From Lacinutrix himadriensis (GTDB lineage Bacteria; Bacteroidota; Bacteroidia; Flavobacteriales; Flavobacteriaceae): DNA of 64,000 nt. The translations under genes and the position numbers were made by a program. Shown in pieces: positions 34,367 through 43,253 of the stretch (positions within the stretch are counted from its first letter, which is position 1; each line of letters begins with the position of its first letter). The notes beneath the pieces are model-generated. The model worked only from the letters and a program-made list of their open reading frames with translations, did no database searches and was not told the origin of the DNA. Where the stretch lies: assembly GCF_001418105.1 (NCBI RefSeq), contig NZ_LIQI01000024.1:62001-126000 (forward strand). Reading direction: 5' to 3'.

Positions 34367-36232
34367 TTATTTAACAGGAATTGCTTTAGTAGCAAATACT
34401 TTCGTTGTTTTTTGATATCCTGCATCCGGATAACCAATTAAGTAATTGTTTTCGTCTACCAGATTAAATACATAATGTGTAGTTCCTTTTGGTAGTAATG
34501 CGGAAACAGTATCCCCGCTAAGTGTCATATCTATTGGAAACCAAATCTCTCCTTTTATACCTCCGTTAGTAGTGAATATAAGTTCTGCTTTTACCACTTT
34601 AGCACCATTGTTTTTAAATTGTAACCACACTTTTTCGCCATCTTTACCATGATCTAAAACGGTAGGGATTTTAGATTGGTTAGGTAATGATTTTTTACTC
34701 GTTGGATTTAAAAAAGGAAATCTAGCATTTAATTTTTCTAATCTTTCTTCTAAAAGACGATCCATTTCTTTTGCTTTTTCCGGTATTTGACTTGCAAGAT
34801 TTTTAGATTCTTCAATGTCTACACGATTAGAACCATTTTCATAAAGTTGGTACAATTCTAAAGTCGCCTTTTCTTCGGTATCGGTATATTGACGTACCAA
34901 TTTGTAGCCATCAATACGCAAAGTAGATTGCATAGAACTGTTAGGGAAGTGCCACATCATGGTATTTCTAGGTGCTCCTGTTTCGGTATCTATAACTAAT
35001 TTGGCATCCGTTGGGTCTTTATCTAATAATGTAGATAAATCGGCACCATCTAATATTTGGTTTTTTTCTTTTTGACTTCCTGTCCAACTCAATATAGTAG
35101 GGTAGAAGTCTACACCATTCACCATTACGTTAGATTCTACGTTTGCAGCAATAGTTGGTCCTGTTATGATAAGAGGAACTCTTGTTCCACCTTCTTTTGC
35201 ATTTATCTTTCCTTTGTCTAAAGGGTAGTTGTCTGTGATGATTTCTTTAGTATGTTGTTCCATACCACCATTGTCTGAAGTGAAAATTACATAGGTATTT
35301 TCAATTAACATGTGTCCTGGCCATCTAGGATCTTCTGTTTCTTCCAAATATGTAATTAGTTGCCCTGTATAATGATCTATCATTTCTACCATAGCAGCAT
35401 AGTATGCGTTTTTCTGACCTGCTTCATCCCACATGTCATTCTTTTTCGGATATTCTAATCCTAATTTTTCATAGTATTTACGCAATAAAGCTTCACTTCT
35501 TGTTTGTATCGGCGTGTGTACTAATCGAGATGCATAAAACAGAAAAAATGGATCTTTTTTGTTTTGGTCCATAAAGTCAATACCATCTTGTGTGATATCA
35601 TCAAAAGGAAAACCATCTTTGTCTAGAGTAAATGGATCGGAAGCATCTGTTGTTGCAAATTCTGTGGTACGATCTTTCATTCTTTTATGCGCACCAAAGC
35701 CATGTTTAGAGAAATCAAAACCTTGATCTTTAGGTTCTGGATAGTCCGTTACAGCAATACCAACATGCCATTTTCCAGAATGTCCTGTTTTGTAACCATT
35801 CGATTTTAGAGATTCTGCAATGGTAACTTTAGAAATATCTAACGCTCCTCGCATCCAAGGACTAATCAAAGTAGAGCCATGGTTAAAAGGTAATGGTGGA
35901 TGTCCTCCTCTTACGCTAGTTCTTTCTAAGCGAACTGGGTGTTGTCCAGATAAAATTGCACCTCTAGAAGGAGAACAAGTAGTTGCAGGAGAATACGCTT
36001 GCCAAAATAGAACGCCCTCTTTTGCTAATCTATCAATGTTTGGCGTTTCGTATGGCGAAGGTTCGTCAACATCGTAACATTTTACATCTTGCCAACCTAA
36101 ATCATCGGTTAAGATTAATACTACATTTGGTTTTTTTGGTCTTTCTTTATCAGAAGGCACTGGTTCTTGATTCCCGCAGGTAGCAGGTAAGTTAAGACTT
36201 AAAAGAAGGGCGAATAGAATGAATTTAGACAT
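34367..36232 (-). CDS. S1-family sulfatase (Cys type)
   Basis: A 621-residue exported sulfatase with Cys86 in CSPSR, LTDDLGWQD, HSGKWHVG and FTSDNGG. It is closest in the window to the protein at 21474: both have DEPSPYETPNID near the N-terminus and the same C-terminal extension (ELIFTTNGGIKGEIWF, LPKGTTHYVFNL). There is no T9SS tail. The N-terminus MSKFILFALLLSLNLPATCGN may be a weak lipoprotein signal, so a periplasmic or lipid-anchored enzyme is expected. It lies 86 bp behind the sulfatase gene at 36319 with no promoter motif between them, so the two are probably co-transcribed. Confidence 0.9.
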   Translation of the reverse strand: MSKFILFALLLSLNLPATCGNQEPVPSDKERPKKPNVVLILTDDLGWQDVKCYDVDEPSPYETPNIDRLAKEGVLFWQAYSPATTCSPSRGAILSGQHPVRLERTSVRGGHPPLPFNHGSTLISPWMRGALDISKVTIAESLKSNGYKTGHSGKWHVGIAVTDYPEPKDQGFDFSKHGFGAHKRMKDRTTEFATTDASDPFTLDKDGFPFDDITQDGIDFMDQNKKDPFFLFYASRLVHTPIQTRSEALLRKYYEKLGLEYPKKNDMWDEAGQKNAYYAAMVEMIDHYTGQLITYLEETEDPRWPGHMLIENTYVIFTSDNGGMEQHTKEIITDNYPLDKGKINAKEGGTRVPLIITGPTIAANVESNVMVNGVDFYPTILSWTGSQKEKNQILDGADLSTLLDKDPTDAKLVIDTETGAPRNTMMWHFPNSSMQSTLRIDGYKLVRQYTDTEEKATLELYQLYENGSNRVDIEESKNLASQIPEKAKEMDRLLEERLEKLNARFPFLNPTSKKSLPNQSKIPTVLDHGKDGEKVWLQFKNNGAKVVKAELIFTTNGGIKGEIWFPIDMTLSGDTVSALLPKGTTHYVFNLVDENNYLIGYPDAGYQKTTKVFATKAIPVK

Positions 36233-36318
36233 GGTATTTATGTGATGTAATTATTAGATAGTTTTTTTATGGTAAAAATGAATAGGAAAAAGTGTCCTTC
36301 ATAAATGCCTTCTTTAGG

Positions 36319-37902
36319 CTAATGAGCTATGTTTTTCTTGTTCTTTTTATTCTTCTTATTTGTTTTGTTCTTTTTTTTGGATGTACTCTTATTAGGTGAA
36401 GCATTATTTTCTCCAGTCAAATAAGGCTTCTTTTCTTCAGCAGTGGCATTTCTGTCGAATAAAACCGCATATTTCTGATATAAATGTTCTGTAATTGCTT
36501 CTTCTTTTAATTTAGCTAGATGTTCATCGTATATCGAACGCATTTTTTGAAGTTGCTTTTCTGCGGAAGGATCTGTAGCTTTATTCGTCATTTCTAGTCG
36601 ATCTTTTCCTATATGAAAAAGCTCTTCCGTAGGTTTCATTCTGTCATCTTCATAATTCCAGAAAATATATTTCCAATCTTTAGAAACTACTCCCATGGCT
36701 TGTGTTTCGTCATGACCCCACATATTTGTTAGCGCAATGGTTTCGCGTTTAAATTTCTTTGGTTTTTCTATCAAAAGGCGTAAATCTTCCCCATCCATAT
36801 TTGCAGGAGCTTCGATTCCTGCATAGTTTAAAATAGTTGGAGCCATATCAATGTTAGCAGTAATTTCATCACGTCTAACACCTCTTTCTTCCATAGGTGT
36901 TCTTGGATCGTAAATAATTAAAGGCGATTTGGAAGCTTCTTCATAAGGTAATACTTTTCCTCCCATGTTATGCGCACCACAGCTATAGCCATTGTCAGAG
37001 GTAAATATAATAATAGTATTGTCAGCAATTCCTTGTTCTTCTAATGTTTTTCTAATCATTCCTAAAGCGTAATCTACACCATGGATTAATTGGTTGTAAT
37101 TTTTAATGGTTTTTTGGTAACTTTCTTCTGAGTCCCTCCAAAAGGTATAGCCATTATACTGTCTTCCGTTTTTTGGTTGAGGTGCTAAATGTTTAGCGTT
37201 TTCTGCGCCATAGTTTTCTGGTTTCTTATACGTTTTACCCTTGTAGACATAATCAAAATACTGGTCTGGAGAAAATGGCATGTGAGGTGCTTTAAAGCTA
37301 ATAGACATAGAAAAAGGTTTGCCTGATTCTTTTGCTTCTATAATGAAATCTTCTGCCCAAGCTGCGTATGCTCTTGTACTATGCGGATATTTTTCAGCAT
37401 ATTTTGCCATGTACTTGTTATTCGCTGTTTTATAACTAGTTTGTCCTAAGCCTCCTGCCCAATTGTCAAAATCATCTATAGGAAGTGTATCCCAGTTATT
37501 ATGTCTTGTACTACTTCCATCGGAAACTGCTAATCCAAATTTACCAGCAAAACCAGTGTAATATCCTTGTTCTCTAAGAATAACAGGATATGATTTCGCA
37601 AACTTATCTTTTGTTAATGGTCCGTGATCAAAATTACAACCCGCTTTATACTCGTACATTCCTGTTAAGATAATAGCTCTACTTGCCATGCAAATAGCGG
37701 TAGTGTTGTAGTGGTTTTCAAATAAAACACCTTCTGCTGCTAATGCATCCATATTTGGTGTTACTACTTGATCGTTCCCATAACACCCTGTCGCAATACT
37801 TGTTTGGTCATCGGATAAAAGGAAAATGATGTTCGGTTTTTTCTGTGCAAAACCACTAGCTGTAATGGTACAGATAATTAAGGATAGAATTATTCTTTTC
37901 AT
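36319..37902 (-). CDS. S1-family sulfatase with CxASR motif
   Basis: A 527-residue exported sulfatase started at the ATG at 37902, which opens the signal peptide MKRIILSLIICTITASGFAQ; the open frame reaches 37929. The modification motif is CMASR (Cys71), the alanine variant of C-x-P/A-S-x-R. The metal sites LSDDQ and FTSDNGYSCGAH are present, but the usual GKWH is GKFG. The C-terminus is a very basic run of Lys and Asn (residues about 505-527), unlike the other sulfatases. It is expected in the periplasm. The substrate is unknown; the sequence belongs to a different S1 branch from the 21474/34367 group. A regulon-like promoter lies upstream. Confidence 0.88.
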   Translation of the reverse strand: MKRIILSLIICTITASGFAQKKPNIIFLLSDDQTSIATGCYGNDQVVTPNMDALAAEGVLFENHYNTTAICMASRAIILTGMYEYKAGCNFDHGPLTKDKFAKSYPVILREQGYYTGFAGKFGLAVSDGSSTRHNNWDTLPIDDFDNWAGGLGQTSYKTANNKYMAKYAEKYPHSTRAYAAWAEDFIIEAKESGKPFSMSISFKAPHMPFSPDQYFDYVYKGKTYKKPENYGAENAKHLAPQPKNGRQYNGYTFWRDSEESYQKTIKNYNQLIHGVDYALGMIRKTLEEQGIADNTIIIFTSDNGYSCGAHNMGGKVLPYEEASKSPLIIYDPRTPMEERGVRRDEITANIDMAPTILNYAGIEAPANMDGEDLRLLIEKPKKFKRETIALTNMWGHDETQAMGVVSKDWKYIFWNYEDDRMKPTEELFHIGKDRLEMTNKATDPSAEKQLQKMRSIYDEHLAKLKEEAITEHLYQKYAVLFDRNATAEEKKPYLTGENNASPNKSTSKKKNKTNKKNKKNKKNIAH

Positions 37903-37962
37903 GAATTCATTTATTTTTTTTAGTAGCAATTTTGTTTAAATATTAAGAATATAATCTTTTTA

Positions 37963-38025
37963 CAAATTAATCAATTTGTATCTAAATAGCCTATGCTCAT
38001 TTCAGTCTTTTAGTTGCTCTTTTTC
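37963..38025 (-). promoter_or_regulatory. Regulon-like promoter (for 36319 and 34367)
   Basis: On the minus strand half-sites GAAAAAGAGCAA (38025-38014) and TGAAATGAGCAT (38004-37993) repeat with a 21-bp period. A -7-like TTAATTTG (37970-37963) begins 22 bp later. This is a weaker copy than most: one base off in the -7 box and in the spacing. Confidence 0.5.
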
Positions 38026-38135
38026 TTTGTTTCCGGAAAACTTGAGTAAAAACAAAGGATTCTAAGTCAAAACTGTAGGGTTAAAATATAATTTAGGTTG
38101 TTTTAAGATAGGAGAAGTTTCTTTGTTTTCAATGA

Positions 38136-38174
38136 AAAGTGCCCCAAATAGTGTTTGACTTTTTGGGGCACTTT
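38136..38174. terminator. Hairpin terminator
   Basis: AAAGTGCCCCAAA (38136-38148) pairs perfectly with TTTGGGGCACTTT (38162-38174) over a 13-base loop. It probably ends the long operon whose last gene stops at 38399. Confidence 0.75.
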
Positions 38175-38398
38175 AGTAAAAAGTGTTTTTTCTCAAATCA
38201 CTTTCACTTTTATTTTCATAGTATGAAGATGACTAGGGATACTAAATTATGCAATATATCCACATCGTCGGCAAATAATTCTTCGGTGTGGTATTTTACA
38301 ATTGGTTTTGTGTTGATGGTTCTATTTTATCATGGCCATAAATACAATTGTTTGGTGTATTAGGTAGTTTTATCGGTTTCCTTTTTATTGTAAACTGC

Positions 38399-39733
38399 TT
38401 ATAAAACGATTGTCTTACCTGGAATTGGAACCGGATAATCTCCAAATTCATTTGGCAATACAGGTGGGGTGGAACTCATATTCGTGTCCTCTGCATAATT
38501 GAATAAAGCAACTTTAGATTCTATAGCTTCATCCCATTGCAATTCTTTACCTGACCAACCAGACATTCTTCCTAAAACACCTGTCATAGATGATTTTGCG
38601 GCATAAAAAGCATCATTAAAATAAGGTTTGTTATGGTAAATACTTTCGATTAAATTTTTCTGAACCAAATCAAAAGAGCCGTGTAAACGCCCGTACTTTT
38701 CGCTACTTGCTCTAAAAATTTCTTTTCCTTTATTGTTGTAAATTACGGCATCGTCATTTATGATACATTTTCCTTTTGAACCATAAAAATACTCTCCTTT
38801 TTTATTTGTACAATTTGGTATATTTCTGCTATAACTATGTAAAGAAACATCATTTTTATATTTGAAGTTAGAGGTTAAGCTATCAAAACCTCCTAATGAA
38901 CCTGAGAAATTCTTATCCGGAGATTTCCCTCCTAAAGCGATTACAGATTGTGGATTAGTTTCATTTAAAACCCAATTTACAATATCTAAATTATGCACAT
39001 GAAACTCTTCAATATTTCCTCCACTTACCCAAGCAAACGATCTCCAATGTCTATTTTGAAATTCCATTTCTGTCCAATTTTCTTCTCTCTTACGTTGTAA
39101 ATCGCCTATTGGTTTTCCCAGCCAATAACATTCTGCGGTATGAATGTCACCAATTGCTCCATCATGAATTTCATTAACTACAGCTTGGTATCCAGGTGAA
39201 TATCTTCTTTGTAAACCAGCCGCTACGTACAATTTATTTTGTTTCGCTAATGAAGCGGCAGCTATAACTTGCTGAAAACCTATAGAATCTACACAAACAG
39301 GTTTTTCTATAAATACGTGTTTACCTTGTTTTATAGCTTCCTGAAAAATTACAGGTTTAAATGCTGCTGGAGTTGTAATGAAGACAATGTCTGCTAATGC
39401 AATTGCGTCTTTATAGCCTTGAAAACCAGTGAATTTGGTTTCTTCGGTTACTTTAATTCTATTTTTATTTTTTACCGCTTTTAATAAAACTTTTTCTCTG
39501 TGATCTATATTGTCTTTAAACAAATCGCACATTGCAACTAGTTCTGTAGGGGTTTCTAAATCTAAAGCTGCTTTCACTGCTCTTGTTCCTCTTCCTCCAC
39601 ATCCAATAAAGGCTATTTTTAATGCATCTGACGAACTATTTTGAAAGCCTAATACGTTAGCAAAAACTCCCGTTGAGGTTAAAATTCCTGCTCCAGCTAA
39701 AGCTGAATTTTTAATAAAATCTCTTCTTTCCAT
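38399..39733 (-). CDS. Tat-exported Gfo/Idh/MocA-family oxidoreductase
   Basis: A 444-residue NAD(P)-dependent oxidoreductase exported in folded form. MERRDFIKNSALAGAG is a twin-arginine signal. The nucleotide-binding IAFIGCGGRGTRAV (about residue 40) and the family signature FIEKPVCVD (about 145) are clear. The C-terminal domain matches family layout. Periplasmic members (glucose-fructose oxidoreductase, bacteroidete glycoside 3-dehydrogenases) keep their cofactor tightly bound. In the same operon is a DUF1080 protein, and that pairing is known from 3-keto-glycoside pathways. I infer oxidation of a sugar residue in oligosaccharides. It is 30 bp after the SUMF1-like gene and last in its operon. 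Confidence 0.85.
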   Translation of the reverse strand: MERRDFIKNSALAGAGILTSTGVFANVLGFQNSSSDALKIAFIGCGGRGTRAVKAALDLETPTELVAMCDLFKDNIDHREKVLLKAVKNKNRIKVTEETKFTGFQGYKDAIALADIVFITTPAAFKPVIFQEAIKQGKHVFIEKPVCVDSIGFQQVIAAASLAKQNKLYVAAGLQRRYSPGYQAVVNEIHDGAIGDIHTAECYWLGKPIGDLQRKREENWTEMEFQNRHWRSFAWVSGGNIEEFHVHNLDIVNWVLNETNPQSVIALGGKSPDKNFSGSLGGFDSLTSNFKYKNDVSLHSYSRNIPNCTNKKGEYFYGSKGKCIINDDAVIYNNKGKEIFRASSEKYGRLHGSFDLVQKNLIESIYHNKPYFNDAFYAAKSSMTGVLGRMSGWSGKELQWDEAIESKVALFNYAEDTNMSSTPPVLPNEFGDYPVPIPGKTIVL

Positions 39734-39763
39734 TATTTTATATTTTTGGTTAACTATATAGGT

Positions 39764-40723
39764 TTATTCTAACATGGATGAAAAGAAGACTTCAACATCT
39801 TCCTTACTTGGTTGCTCTAAAGGCCTTACCAACCTAAAACCAACAAACTCTGAATCTGTATTCCACCAAAAACTTTTAGGTAGTTGAGGATCTCTCGCTT
39901 TCCAATCGTCTGTTGAAGTAATTCTATTTGTACTTCTACATGCCGTTTCATCATCTAAAAATGAACCTCCACGCACGGATCTTGGATACAATGCATCTGG
40001 CATTCCTCTAGGATCTTTTTCTCCATCTTTTATGGTTGTGTAAAAATCGGCATAGTATTGATCTAAACACCACTCGGATACATTTCCATAAATATCATAT
40101 AATCCGTTTGGATTTGGCTTTTTTAAACCAACTTGGTGTAATTGCCCTTCTGCATTTTCGGCATACCAAGCATATTCGGATAAATCATTTTTCTTTTTTC
40201 CGAAGAAATACGGAGTTTCTGTGCCTGCTTTTGCCGCCAATTCCCATTCCGCTTCTGTTGGAATTCTATAAAAAACGCCAGTTCTTTTATATAGCCAACG
40301 ACAATAAGATAATGCGCCATATTGTGTTAAACCAACCGTTGGTTTCATATCATCATCTTCTAATCCTTTTGAAGGATCTTCATATGGACTTGAGGGTCTA
40401 GAAATTACTTCAGGATTTAAACTACCATCTGCTAATTTATCCCTTGTTGCATCGGTAAATAGTAAAAATTCTTTATGGGTAACTTCAAAAGCACCCATCC
40501 AAAAAGAACTAATTTCCACTTGTTTTTGTGGCAACTCATCCGCTTCTTTTTTCTTATCTTTTTTTGAAGCTCCTAACATAAAAGTAGCACCTTTAATTGG
40601 TACCATCTTAAAGGATACATCCGTACCTTCCATGTTTTGTGTATAAGCCTTAAAATCGGTTTGGGCTAAACCATTTGTAGTTGAAAAAGCAATTGCAGCA
40701 ACTAATAATTTAAGTAATTTCAT
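39764..40723 (-). CDS. SUMF1/FGE-like domain protein, one catalytic Cys missing
   Basis: A 319-residue exported protein with a signal peptide (1-20) and a formylglycine-generating-enzyme-like (SUMF1, PF03781-type) domain. It shows the typical KGATFMLGAS, FEVTHKEFLLF, RIPTEAEWELAAKAG, YDIYGNVSEWCLDQY and SVRGGSFLDDETACRSTNR. True aerobic FGE uses two cysteines about five residues apart in RGGS(Y/F)xCxxxxC. Here the first is Asp and only the second Cys remains. I therefore doubt that it matures sulfatases, even though it lies among eleven of them. It may be a non-enzymatic SUMF1 fold like GldK relatives, or act with the redox proteins next to it. It is 20 bp after the YceI gene and 30 bp before the oxidoreductase. 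Confidence 0.8.
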   Translation of the reverse strand: MKLLKLLVAAIAFSTTNGLAQTDFKAYTQNMEGTDVSFKMVPIKGATFMLGASKKDKKKEADELPQKQVEISSFWMGAFEVTHKEFLLFTDATRDKLADGSLNPEVISRPSSPYEDPSKGLEDDDMKPTVGLTQYGALSYCRWLYKRTGVFYRIPTEAEWELAAKAGTETPYFFGKKKNDLSEYAWYAENAEGQLHQVGLKKPNPNGLYDIYGNVSEWCLDQYYADFYTTIKDGEKDPRGMPDALYPRSVRGGSFLDDETACRSTNRITSTDDWKARDPQLPKSFWWNTDSEFVGFRLVRPLEQPSKEDVEVFFSSMLE

Positions 40724-40743
40724 ATAATAGTAATTAAGGAGAT

Positions 40744-41331
40744 TTATTGTTTTATAAAGCTTACATTAAACTTTACATTTAATTCATCATTTGTCTTTAG
40801 TTCTCCAAAGAAAGCGGTAGGCTTCTCAATATTAAACATAGACATGGTAAGGTCTTTGCTACCTTCAAAAGAAATCGTTTTCATTTCTGTATTAAAAAAA
40901 CCATTTAATGTAACGGTAAGTGGTTTGCTAACACCTGCTGCAGTAATTGTTCCTAAAGATTCTAACACGAATTTATCGCCATTTACAGCTATAATATTAT
41001 TTTCTATAGATTTAAAGGTTACCAATGGATTTTCATCACTAATTAATGCATTCTTAATTTTTGAATTCATCATTGGACCTCTACCACTTTCCATTTTATC
41101 CACAGGAAAACTAAATTCTAAATTGGAATAAAGAATTTTACCAATTTTAATTTCTTCTGATGTAGTAAAACTTCCTGTTGCCTCTGTAGCTTCTACAGAC
41201 CAATCACTAACTGTTGAAGATCCATCAATTTTCATTGTAGATTCTTTAGAAAGCGTATATGCTGTTTGAGCCTTAACCCCTAAACAAACTAACAAAAAAG
41301 CTAGTAATAGGATGTTTGTTTTATTATTCAT
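40744..41331 (-). CDS. YceI-family periplasmic lipid-binding protein
   Basis: A 195-residue exported protein with a signal peptide (1-21) and a YceI lipocalin-like barrel. The family openings YTLSKESTMKIDGSSTVSDW and the later GxLTAAGVSKPLTV-like ITAAGVSKPLTV are clear. YceI proteins bind isoprenoid or quinone-like lipids in the periplasm. Its ATG overlaps the ApbE stop by one base (TAATG), so the two are translationally coupled. Together with ApbE, the Tat oxidoreductase and DUF1080 it suggests a periplasmic redox function, for example shuttling electrons to or from menaquinone. The ligand is not known. Confidence 0.88.
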   Translation of the reverse strand: MNNKTNILLLAFLLVCLGVKAQTAYTLSKESTMKIDGSSTVSDWSVEATEATGSFTTSEEIKIGKILYSNLEFSFPVDKMESGRGPMMNSKIKNALISDENPLVTFKSIENNIIAVNGDKFVLESLGTITAAGVSKPLTVTLNGFFNTEMKTISFEGSKDLTMSMFNIEKPTAFFGELKTNDELNVKFNVSFIKQ

Positions 41332-42320
41332 TATTTATTGTTTGTTTTAAAAAAATTGCTCGTCGCAAAAATAATATCGTGCTTATTAAAGATTAGTAAT
41401 TCGATATTCTTATGATTATTGATTATTTTTTCAATTTCATCTTTATCCATTGTAATATTGAATGTGGACGCCAAATAATCAGCTTCAATGGCACTATTTG
41501 CAATTACTGATGATGTTAAATTATGAGAAACCGGTGCTAATGTTTTTGGATTTACAATGTGAGAGTACTTTTTACCCTCTATTATTCTAAATCGGTATGT
41601 TTTACCAGAAGTAGCTATTGCTTGACCAGATTTTAATGCCACGATGTAGTTTTTGCTATTTGTTGCTGAAACTCCCACATTCCAAAAATCTGTATTTTCA
41701 GGGCTGCCAAACACTCTAATGTCACCTGCAGCTTCAATTAAAAAAGAAGTGATGTTATTTTTCTTTAGAAATGCATACACCTCATCAATGATATATCCTT
41801 TGGCTATTCCTCCTAAGTCTAACTGACTCTTCCTTTTTAAATAAATATCGTCAGAATTAGTAATGGTTAAAACGGAATTTAATCCAATAAATTTCTGTTG
41901 TTTTATTAAAGATTTCTCCGAAGGAAACTTATTTCTTTTTTCGGCTTTATTCCAAAATTCAATTAGTGGTTTTACCGAAACATCAAAATAACCATTTGTT
42001 TTTAGATGGGCTTGTTGTGAAAGTTGTAAAAGTTTTGCTAATTGGAATGAAGCATTTTTAAGTTTTCCGTTTTTATTCAGTACACTTATTTCGCTGTTTT
42101 TTAAATAATTACTAAAGATTTCGTTTAAAGAATCAACTAATAAATAGGTCTGATGAGCAATTAAATCTGCCTTGTCTTTTTCTGAAGCATAAAAAATCAG
42201 TTTAAAATCTCCACCAAGCTTTTTCTCATTATATGTAAACTTATCTGCATATAAATTTACTGTTGTAAAAACAGTAATTAACAGCATAACGTTTCTATAT
42301 AAATTTCTACTGACTTTCAC
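41331..42320 (-). CDS. apbE: FAD:protein FMN transferase (ApbE)
   Basis: A 329-residue exported flavin transferase of the ApbE family. The motifs YFDVSVKPLIEFW, LDLGGIAKGYIID, AAGDIRVFG, ATSGKTYRF, SHIVNPKTLAPVSH and the metal-site ADYLASTF are in the family order. It covalently attaches FMN to Thr in periplasmic electron-transfer proteins. The start is a GTG at 42320, chosen because it supplies the basic n-region KVSRNLYRN before the hydrophobic segment; an ATG 33 bp further in would give a shorter signal. No FMN-binding acceptor domain is encoded in the window, so its target lies elsewhere or is a neighbour with an unrecognised acceptor site. It is coupled to YceI. Confidence 0.9.
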   Translation of the reverse strand: MKVSRNLYRNVMLLITVFTTVNLYADKFTYNEKKLGGDFKLIFYASEKDKADLIAHQTYLLVDSLNEIFSNYLKNSEISVLNKNGKLKNASFQLAKLLQLSQQAHLKTNGYFDVSVKPLIEFWNKAEKRNKFPSEKSLIKQQKFIGLNSVLTITNSDDIYLKRKSQLDLGGIAKGYIIDEVYAFLKKNNITSFLIEAAGDIRVFGSPENTDFWNVGVSATNSKNYIVALKSGQAIATSGKTYRFRIIEGKKYSHIVNPKTLAPVSHNLTSSVIANSAIEADYLASTFNITMDKDEIEKIINNHKNIELLIFNKHDIIFATSNFFKTNNK

Positions 42321-42415
42321 TTTGTAAATTTTAACCTTTTTAATAAATCGATGCTTTACTTTGGTTAGCTATCTTTTTTAAAGAAAAAACAACCAAAACC
42401 GAATTCCTAAAACTT

Positions 42416-43183
42416 TTATTTTGTGTGTAATTTGTATTTCATATTTTTAAACGCAACAGGACCATGATCTCCTTGAATCATAATTGGAGCCAAAGGAATT
42501 TCGGTTTCAAAAGCAGCGGCTCTAGTTGGTCCAGTAACTTCAATATTTTTATGTAACAATGTACCGTTTAACCAAACTTCATCAAATTTTGCGTTTTTAG
42601 TTTTATTTCCTGCTTTGTCAAAAGTAGGTGCGCTAAATTTTATTTTAATATGTTGCCACAAACCAGGAGCTTTGGCCGCGTTTATGGAAGGAGGATGCCC
42701 TTCGAACCCTTGTTTTCCTTTTTCTGCTGTTTTGTTCCAGCGTTGGTAAATAGCACCCATATCCGCATATGTAGGTTCTTTTACATTCCAGCTGTCATAA
42801 AGTTGAATTTCATATCTTCCTTGTAGGTAAATGCCAGAATTAGATTCTTTGGGTATCATTACTTCCAACTCTAGCTCAATATCTCCATGTTCAAAGTTTG
42901 TGAAAATATTTTTTCGGCTTCCTTTTTTTGGAGTGTTTAATAATACACCAATGCCATCCATCGCAGAAATGCTTCTTTTTTTGGAAGTGTCTACTATTGC
43001 TTCACTTACAATTTGCCAGTTTTTTGAAGTTGGTTTAAAATCTGAAAGATCTTCCAATACCATATTCGTAAACGGTAATGTCTGGGGCTGTTGCGCTGAT
43101 TGGCTTGTTTTTTCAACGTTTTTTTGTAACCCACATGAACTGAGGAGTATTAAAAGCAAAAGATAATTAATCTGTTTGTTCAT
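42416..43183 (-). CDS. DUF1080 lipoprotein (3-keto-disaccharide hydrolase-like)
   Basis: A 255-residue lipoprotein with lipobox LLSSC (Cys near residue 17) and a DUF1080 jelly-roll domain with the motifs GIYLQGRYEIQLYDSW, GAIYQR, NxWNxxxI-like LWQHIKIKF and MIQGDHGPVAFKNM. Members of the family hydrolyse or lyse 3-keto-glycosides after a Gfo/Idh/MocA enzyme oxidises C3, and others are binding proteins. It shares an operon with the Tat-exported oxidoreductase at 38399, which supports an oxidative glycosidase route. It sits 70 bp behind the sulfatase gene at 43254 and 95 bp before apbE. Confidence 0.85.
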   Translation of the reverse strand: MNKQINYLLLLILLSSCGLQKNVEKTSQSAQQPQTLPFTNMVLEDLSDFKPTSKNWQIVSEAIVDTSKKRSISAMDGIGVLLNTPKKGSRKNIFTNFEHGDIELELEVMIPKESNSGIYLQGRYEIQLYDSWNVKEPTYADMGAIYQRWNKTAEKGKQGFEGHPPSINAAKAPGLWQHIKIKFSAPTFDKAGNKTKNAKFDEVWLNGTLLHKNIEVTGPTRAAAFETEIPLAPIMIQGDHGPVAFKNMKYKLHTK

Positions 43184-43253
43184 GAATATGTTTTTTTTAA
43201 TGATAGTACTTTTTAATCGAAAGGTTCCTTTAAATGACGATGTGGTAGTAAAT

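Larger units (their letters stand above)
37903..38398. other. Intergenic region between two minus-strand units
   Basis: No gene is supported in this nearly 500-bp gap. It contains the promoter and direct repeat of the 36319 gene (37963-38025) and a strong hairpin (38136-38174). The remaining 220 bp next to the oxidoreductase stop shows only short spurious frames. Confidence 0.55.

Noticed and set aside
38139-38363. 74-codon plus-strand frame in the intergenic region
   Set aside because: It begins inside the terminator hairpin and has no start context or recognisable product.
39764-40723. Annotation as a functional formylglycine-generating enzyme
   Set aside because: One of the two catalytic cysteines is replaced by Asp, so I kept only a SUMF1-like call.
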